The position numbers and the translations under genes are program-made. From positions 1-59,883 of the forward strand of contig NZ_FNES01000020.1 of NCBI RefSeq assembly GCF_900100195.1: a DNA stretch of 59,883 nt, given 5' to 3'. The stretch comes from Billgrantia gudaonensis. Its GTDB lineage: Bacteria; Pseudomonadota; Gammaproteobacteria; Pseudomonadales; Halomonadaceae. Of this stretch, positions 56,724-59,883 are shown piece by piece (the stretch's first letter is position 1; the number at the start of each line of letters is the position of its first letter). The notes under the pieces were generated by a model. That model worked only from the letters and a program-made list of their open reading frames with translations, was not told the origin of the DNA and made no database searches.

Positions 56724-57331
56724 TGGCACACTGGTTCGTCAGTCACGGACGTGACGAATTTCCTCGTTGGCGCGAAGCCTTTCCCGCGGCACGGCTAGTT
56801 TCCGCTGCCGATGCCAAGCTGCTGGCGATGCCCGGCGATGCCGTCTGGATCATGGACGACACGCCTCAATGGCCGAGTCTGGCAATGCCCCTGGGGCAGC
56901 GCGGCGTCATCGTCGTGATCATGAGCCTGGCGCCCAGCGGCCACGATGCCCTCCAGGCGCTCCAGGCAGGCGCCCGCGGCTACCTGCACGCCTTGGCGAA
57001 ACCGGCGCTGATGGAACAGGCCGCGCTGGTGACGCAGAATCAGGGCATTTGGGTGCCCGCCGACCTCATGGGGCGTGTTCTAGGGGCCACCTATCAGGCC
57101 CTTGGCGGTGAACCGCGCCTGCCCAGCGACGAGCTATCGGCACTCACCGAGCGCGAGCGTGACGTCGCCTTGGCGGTGGCCCGTGGCAAGAGCAACAAGG
57201 AAGTGGCGCGCCACCTCGACATCACCGAGCGGACCGTCAAGGCCCATTTGGGGGCCGTTTTCCGCAAGCTCGGGGTGCGCGACCGCATGCAACTGGTGCT
57301 GCGATTGGGGCAGCACGCCGAAGTGTCGTAA
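56720..57331 (+). CDS. LuxR-family regulator with a degenerate receiver
   Basis: The product is 203 residues (ATG 56720 or 56723). The N-terminal 125 residues have the receiver fold pattern, with AGARGYLHALAKPALMEQA and GIWVPADLM as in NarL-type regulators. The acidic pocket near residue 10 is absent and no clear phosphorylation Asp follows strand 3, so it is probably a pseudo-receiver. The C-terminal GerE/LuxR helix-turn-helix is intact (LTERERDVALAVARGKSNKEV, shown to residue V, then ITERTVKAHLGAVFRKL). Co-transcription with exporter genes and its place just before the adhesin gene suggest local control of adhesin expression. Confidence 0.87.
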   Translation: MMAHWFVSHGRDEFPRWREAFPAARLVSAADAKLLAMPGDAVWIMDDTPQWPSLAMPLGQRGVIVVIMSLAPSGHDALQALQAGARGYLHALAKPALMEQAALVTQNQGIWVPADLMGRVLGATYQALGGEPRLPSDELSALTERERDVALAVARGKSNKEVARHLDITERTVKAHLGAVFRKLGVRDRMQLVLRLGQHAEVS

Positions 57332-57487
57332 TCGTCGCAACATTTCGTTACTTGTCCATCGGTACAATACCCAGCGGCCCACGCCCTGCCTACCTTGAAT
57401 CTCATACGAACCATACGCGCGCACGGTATCCATGCTGTGCGCAGCGTATAGATAACGCGATTTTCGACGTACGCAGGGAGATGAGCC

Positions 57488-59883
57488 ATGAGCATTGCCA
57501 CCGTCGTATCCATTACCGGTCAGGCCTGGGCGCGCGATGAAGACGGCAACCTTCGCGAACTGAGCGTGGGCGATACTCTTCAGGAAGGCGAGGTGCTCGT
57601 CACCTCCGACAATGGGCGCGTGCAGCTGGATTTCGGTGACGGCCTCGACCCGACGGTGGTGGCCGGCGGCGAGGAAGTCACCATCACGCCGGATCTCGAT
57701 GCCGAACAGGAAGTCGACGAATCCGAATTCGCGGCCATGGATGACGACATCGACGCGCTGCTGGCCGCGGTGGAAGAAGAAGACGGCGACCTGCTCGAGG
57801 CGTTGGATGCCACGGCAGCCGGTGCCGGCGGTGGCGGCGCCGACGGTGGCGGGCACGATTTCGTGCGTCTGGCGCGCATCAGCGAAGACGTCGATCCGCT
57901 GGCATTCACGTTCGCCGGGGCGAATGCCGGCGGCCCTGACTTCGAGGACGACGTGGCGCCGGCGGATGTCGTTCCTCCCTCGGCCAGTGCTACCGGTATC
58001 GAGCTGCAGGATGCGGAAACGCTCAGCGAAGACGGCTCGGTGGCAACCGGCGTGCTCGACTTCTCCTTCGGTTCCAGCGGCGCCGGCAGCGTCTCCTTCG
58101 CCGGCATGGATGGCGCCGAACTGCAGGTCGGTCGCGAGCTGCTTCAGTTCAGCTGGGACGGTGACAGCAACACGCTCTCTGCCTTTTCCCCAGGCCGCGA
58201 ATCCCTCGTCTTCACCGTGGAAGTCGATCCCACCAGCGGTGAATTCACCGCCAACCAAGTGGGCAACCTGCTGCACGAAGAAGGCCTCGACGAGGCGCTG
58301 GCCGGCCTGACCTTCACCGTTACCAGTGGCGACGGCTCCACCGCGGAAGGCGACTTCGACGTCACCATCCTCGACGACCTGCCCAGCATCACCGAGTTCA
58401 CGACCGGCAATCTCGAAGAGCTGACCCTGACGACCCTTGATGCTGAGACTGACTATCCTTCGGGCGAGATTCCGCAGCAGGAGGTGGTTCTCGAACCGGG
58501 GCAAGATGACTTTCCCTCGGATGGCCAGCCTTTCCCGGCGATCCCCGTCAGCATGGCAAGCCAGTCGCTGGCCAGCTTCTTCGATGCTTCCATCGATTAC
58601 GGCGCCGATGGCCCGGGCACTGCGGAGTGGAGCTACGGCCTCTCTCTCACAGGCAGCGAGGGCGGTGCCCCCGTCGACTCGGGGCTGACGGCCGGTGGCG
58701 AGACCATCTACCTGCATGAAGTCGAAGGCCCGAATGGCAACATGGGCATCGTCGGCAGCACCAGCACGACGCCTCCTGATATCGATGGTGAGTTGCCTTC
58801 TAGTGACGTCGTCTTTGCCCTCGACATCCAGGGCGAAGGCGAAGAGGCCTCGATAACGCTGGGGCAGTTCCAGGCCATCGATCACCCCGAAGGGGGCGAG
58901 CCCGGTCAGACCGTCTCCATTCCTAGCGACCTGATCGCGCTCACCGGCACGCTCACCGTGACCGATGCGGACGACGACAGCGTTTCATCGAGCCAGGAGC
59001 TCGACCTGGGCAGCCTGATCAACTTCGTGGATGACGAGCCTACGGTAGACGTCTGGCTGGGTGATGGGGTCGAATCAGAGCTTGCAACAGCGGATGCAGA
59101 AGTTGACAGCGAAGGCGTCAGTTCGGATACAGCTGGTTTTGCTGCTGCATTCTATCCATGGATCGACCCCGGTGCCGACGGCGAAGCCGGTACCAGTTGG
59201 AGCTACGCCCTGGGGCTGGCCGATGGCGTCAGCGACGGTGCCGACAGCGGCCTGGAGAGCGACGGCAACGCCGTCCACCTGTTCGACATTGACGGCCAGA
59301 TCGTCGGCAGCACCGCCGGCAGCGCCGATGGCGTGACCGACGGCAACACCGTGTTCAGTCTCAGCGTCGACGGCGAGGGCGAAGTCACCCTCGAGCAGTT
59401 CGCCGCGCTGGATCACGGCGATAGCGACAGCGAGGACTACAGCGACGACGTGCTGAGCCTGGCCGAGGAGCTGGTCGCCCTGACCGGCACGGTCACCGTC
59501 ACCGACGGTGACGGCGACACCGCCACCGACAGCGCCAGCATCGACCTGGGCGGGTTGGTCAGCTTCAGCGACGACGGCCCGAGCATCAGCGTCGAATCCG
59601 CCGCCTCGGCGGCTGAACTGGCGACCAGCGATGCCGCACTGACCGACCGCGACAGCGTGCGCCTGGACAGCATCTTCAGCGTGACCGACAGCGACTACGG
59701 TGCCGACGGCGAAGGCAGCACCAGCTGGAGCTACGGCCTGAGCCTGGACGTCGACGCCGGCACGGCCAGCGGCCTGACCAGCGGTGGCGAGTCGATCACC
59801 CTGGGCACCGACGGTGACGCCATCGTCGGCAGCGCCGCGGACGGCGAGGTGTTCCGCCTCGAGCTGGGCGAGGACGGCGACGG
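57488..59883 (+). CDS. Giant Lap-type repeat adhesin with retention module (5' part only)
   Basis: The gene starts at ATG 57488, seven bases after AGGGAG, and is open to the window edge (798 codons, no stop), so only the N-terminal part is seen. Residues 1-80 match the LapA/BapA retention module (SIATVVSITGQAWARDEDGN; LSVGDTLQEGEVLVTSDNG). T109-A110-A111-G112 is a LapG-type cleavage motif followed by a Gly-rich linker. From about residue 350 come long acidic repeats of 170-180 residues, each with a YGADG-type and WSYGLSL motif and ending FxDDxP, resembling DUF5801-type adhesin repeats. It should be exported by the preceding type I system and held at the surface until cut. LapD and LapG genes are not in the window. 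Confidence 0.9.
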   Translation, partial: MSIATVVSITGQAWARDEDGNLRELSVGDTLQEGEVLVTSDNGRVQLDFGDGLDPTVVAGGEEVTITPDLDAEQEVDESEFAAMDDDIDALLAAVEEEDGDLLEALDATAAGAGGGGADGGGHDFVRLARISEDVDPLAFTFAGANAGGPDFEDDVAPADVVPPSASATGIELQDAETLSEDGSVATGVLDFSFGSSGAGSVSFAGMDGAELQVGRELLQFSWDGDSNTLSAFSPGRESLVFTVEVDPTSGEFTANQVGNLLHEEGLDEALAGLTFTVTSGDGSTAEGDFDVTILDDLPSITEFTTGNLEELTLTTLDAETDYPSGEIPQQEVVLEPGQDDFPSDGQPFPAIPVSMASQSLASFFDASIDYGADGPGTAEWSYGLSLTGSEGGAPVDSGLTAGGETIYLHEVEGPNGNMGIVGSTSTTPPDIDGELPSSDVVFALDIQGEGEEASITLGQFQAIDHPEGGEPGQTVSIPSDLIALTGTLTVTDADDDSVSSSQELDLGSLINFVDDEPTVDVWLGDGVESELATADAEVDSEGVSSDTAGFAAAFYPWIDPGADGEAGTSWSYALGLADGVSDGADSGLESDGNAVHLFDIDGQIVGSTAGSADGVTDGNTVFSLSVDGEGEVTLEQFAALDHGDSDSEDYSDDVLSLAEELVALTGTVTVTDGDGDTATDSASIDLGGLVSFSDDGPSISVESAASAAELATSDAALTDRDSVRLDSIFSVTDSDYGADGEGSTSWSYGLSLDVDAGTASGLTSGGESITLGTDGDAIVGSAADGEVFRLELGEDGD
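57812..57823 (+). other. Predicted LapG periplasmic protease cleavage site codons
   Basis: The codons encode Thr109-Ala-Ala-Gly112. In Pseudomonas fluorescens LapA the protease LapG cuts between the two alanines of a TAAG motif at almost the same residue number (about 107-110). An acidic helix-like stretch precedes it and a Gly-rich linker follows. Confidence 0.75.
58535..59883 (+). repeat. Tandem adhesin repeats (at least two and a half units)
   Basis: In the adhesin frame, units run roughly 58535-59053, 59054-59595 and 59596 to the window edge. Each contains a GADGxxxTxWSYxLxL segment, a glycine-rich G-x-IVGS segment, a LxEQFxAxDH or LGQFQAIDH segment, and LTGTxTVTDxDxD before a DDxP boundary. 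DNA similarity increases towards the right end, so the array probably continues with more uniform copies. Confidence 0.8.

Overview
The window looks like a chromosomal segment of a high-G+C, motile, probably halophilic gammaproteobacterium, most likely Halomonadaceae (Halomonas-like). The basis is the flhDC-motAB-che-flhBA-flhF-fliA order, a PomA/PomB-type second stator pair, frequent GTG and TTG starts with clear Shine-Dalgarno sites, and the overall protein flavour. This is inference from gene content; no 16S rRNA or tRNA gene was seen. All coordinates and motifs were read by eye.

Region 1 (1-16.5 kb) is a motility and chemotaxis block: flhDC, motAB, cheA, cheW, three receptors, cheR, cheB, a fourth receptor, cheY and cheZ, closed by a strong intrinsic terminator at 16.53 kb. 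Several junctions overlap as ATGA or TTGA. Sites resembling sigma-28 promoters precede motA and cheB. Region 2 (16.7-24 kb) is the late flagellar set: flhB, flhA, an unusually long flhF, a gene that looks like an FlhG relative without its P-loop, flhE and fliA. Region 3 (24-29.8 kb) couples motility to c-di-GMP. A degenerate EAL/HDOD protein and an intact EAL phosphodiesterase are divergent from a second stator pair followed by a PAS-GGDEF-EAL protein. Both sides of the divergent intergenic region carry TAAA-N15-GCCGAT sigma-28-type promoters.

Region 4 (29.8-35.3 kb) is housekeeping: argF, grxD, rnt, argG, a HlyU-family protein, a DUF294-type nucleotidyltransferase-like protein and a 57-residue small membrane ORF. 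Region 5 (35.4-43 kb, minus strand) is a signalling block. It holds a receiver-only response regulator, a membrane protein joining a PAS domain, a degenerate histidine-kinase core and a DnaQ-type exonuclease, a 67-residue membrane protein, and a sodium/solute-symporter histidine kinase (CbrA/CrbS type). These four genes are almost without gaps. A fifth, double-Cache receptor follows, and a perfect 36-bp palindrome lies between it and the kinase.

Region 6 (43-50.4 kb) has a small membrane protein, a tRNA-queuosine mannosyltransferase-like enzyme, nth, an orphan rsxB-like ferredoxin gene, metG, thiI and a small conserved-looking gene. A 179-bp element with inverted-repeat ends sits between nth and rsxB. 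Region 7 (50.6 kb to the end) is a Lap-type adhesion operon. It comprises a TolC-OmpA-SPOR fusion outer-membrane protein, a LapB-like ABC exporter, a LapC-like membrane-fusion protein, a LuxR-type regulator with a degenerate receiver, and the start of a giant repeat adhesin. The adhesin has a retention module and a TAAG LapG-type cleavage site, and it runs off the window.

Together the genes describe a cell that switches between flagellar swimming (two stators, at least five chemoreceptors) and c-di-GMP-controlled adhesion through a Lap-type surface protein.
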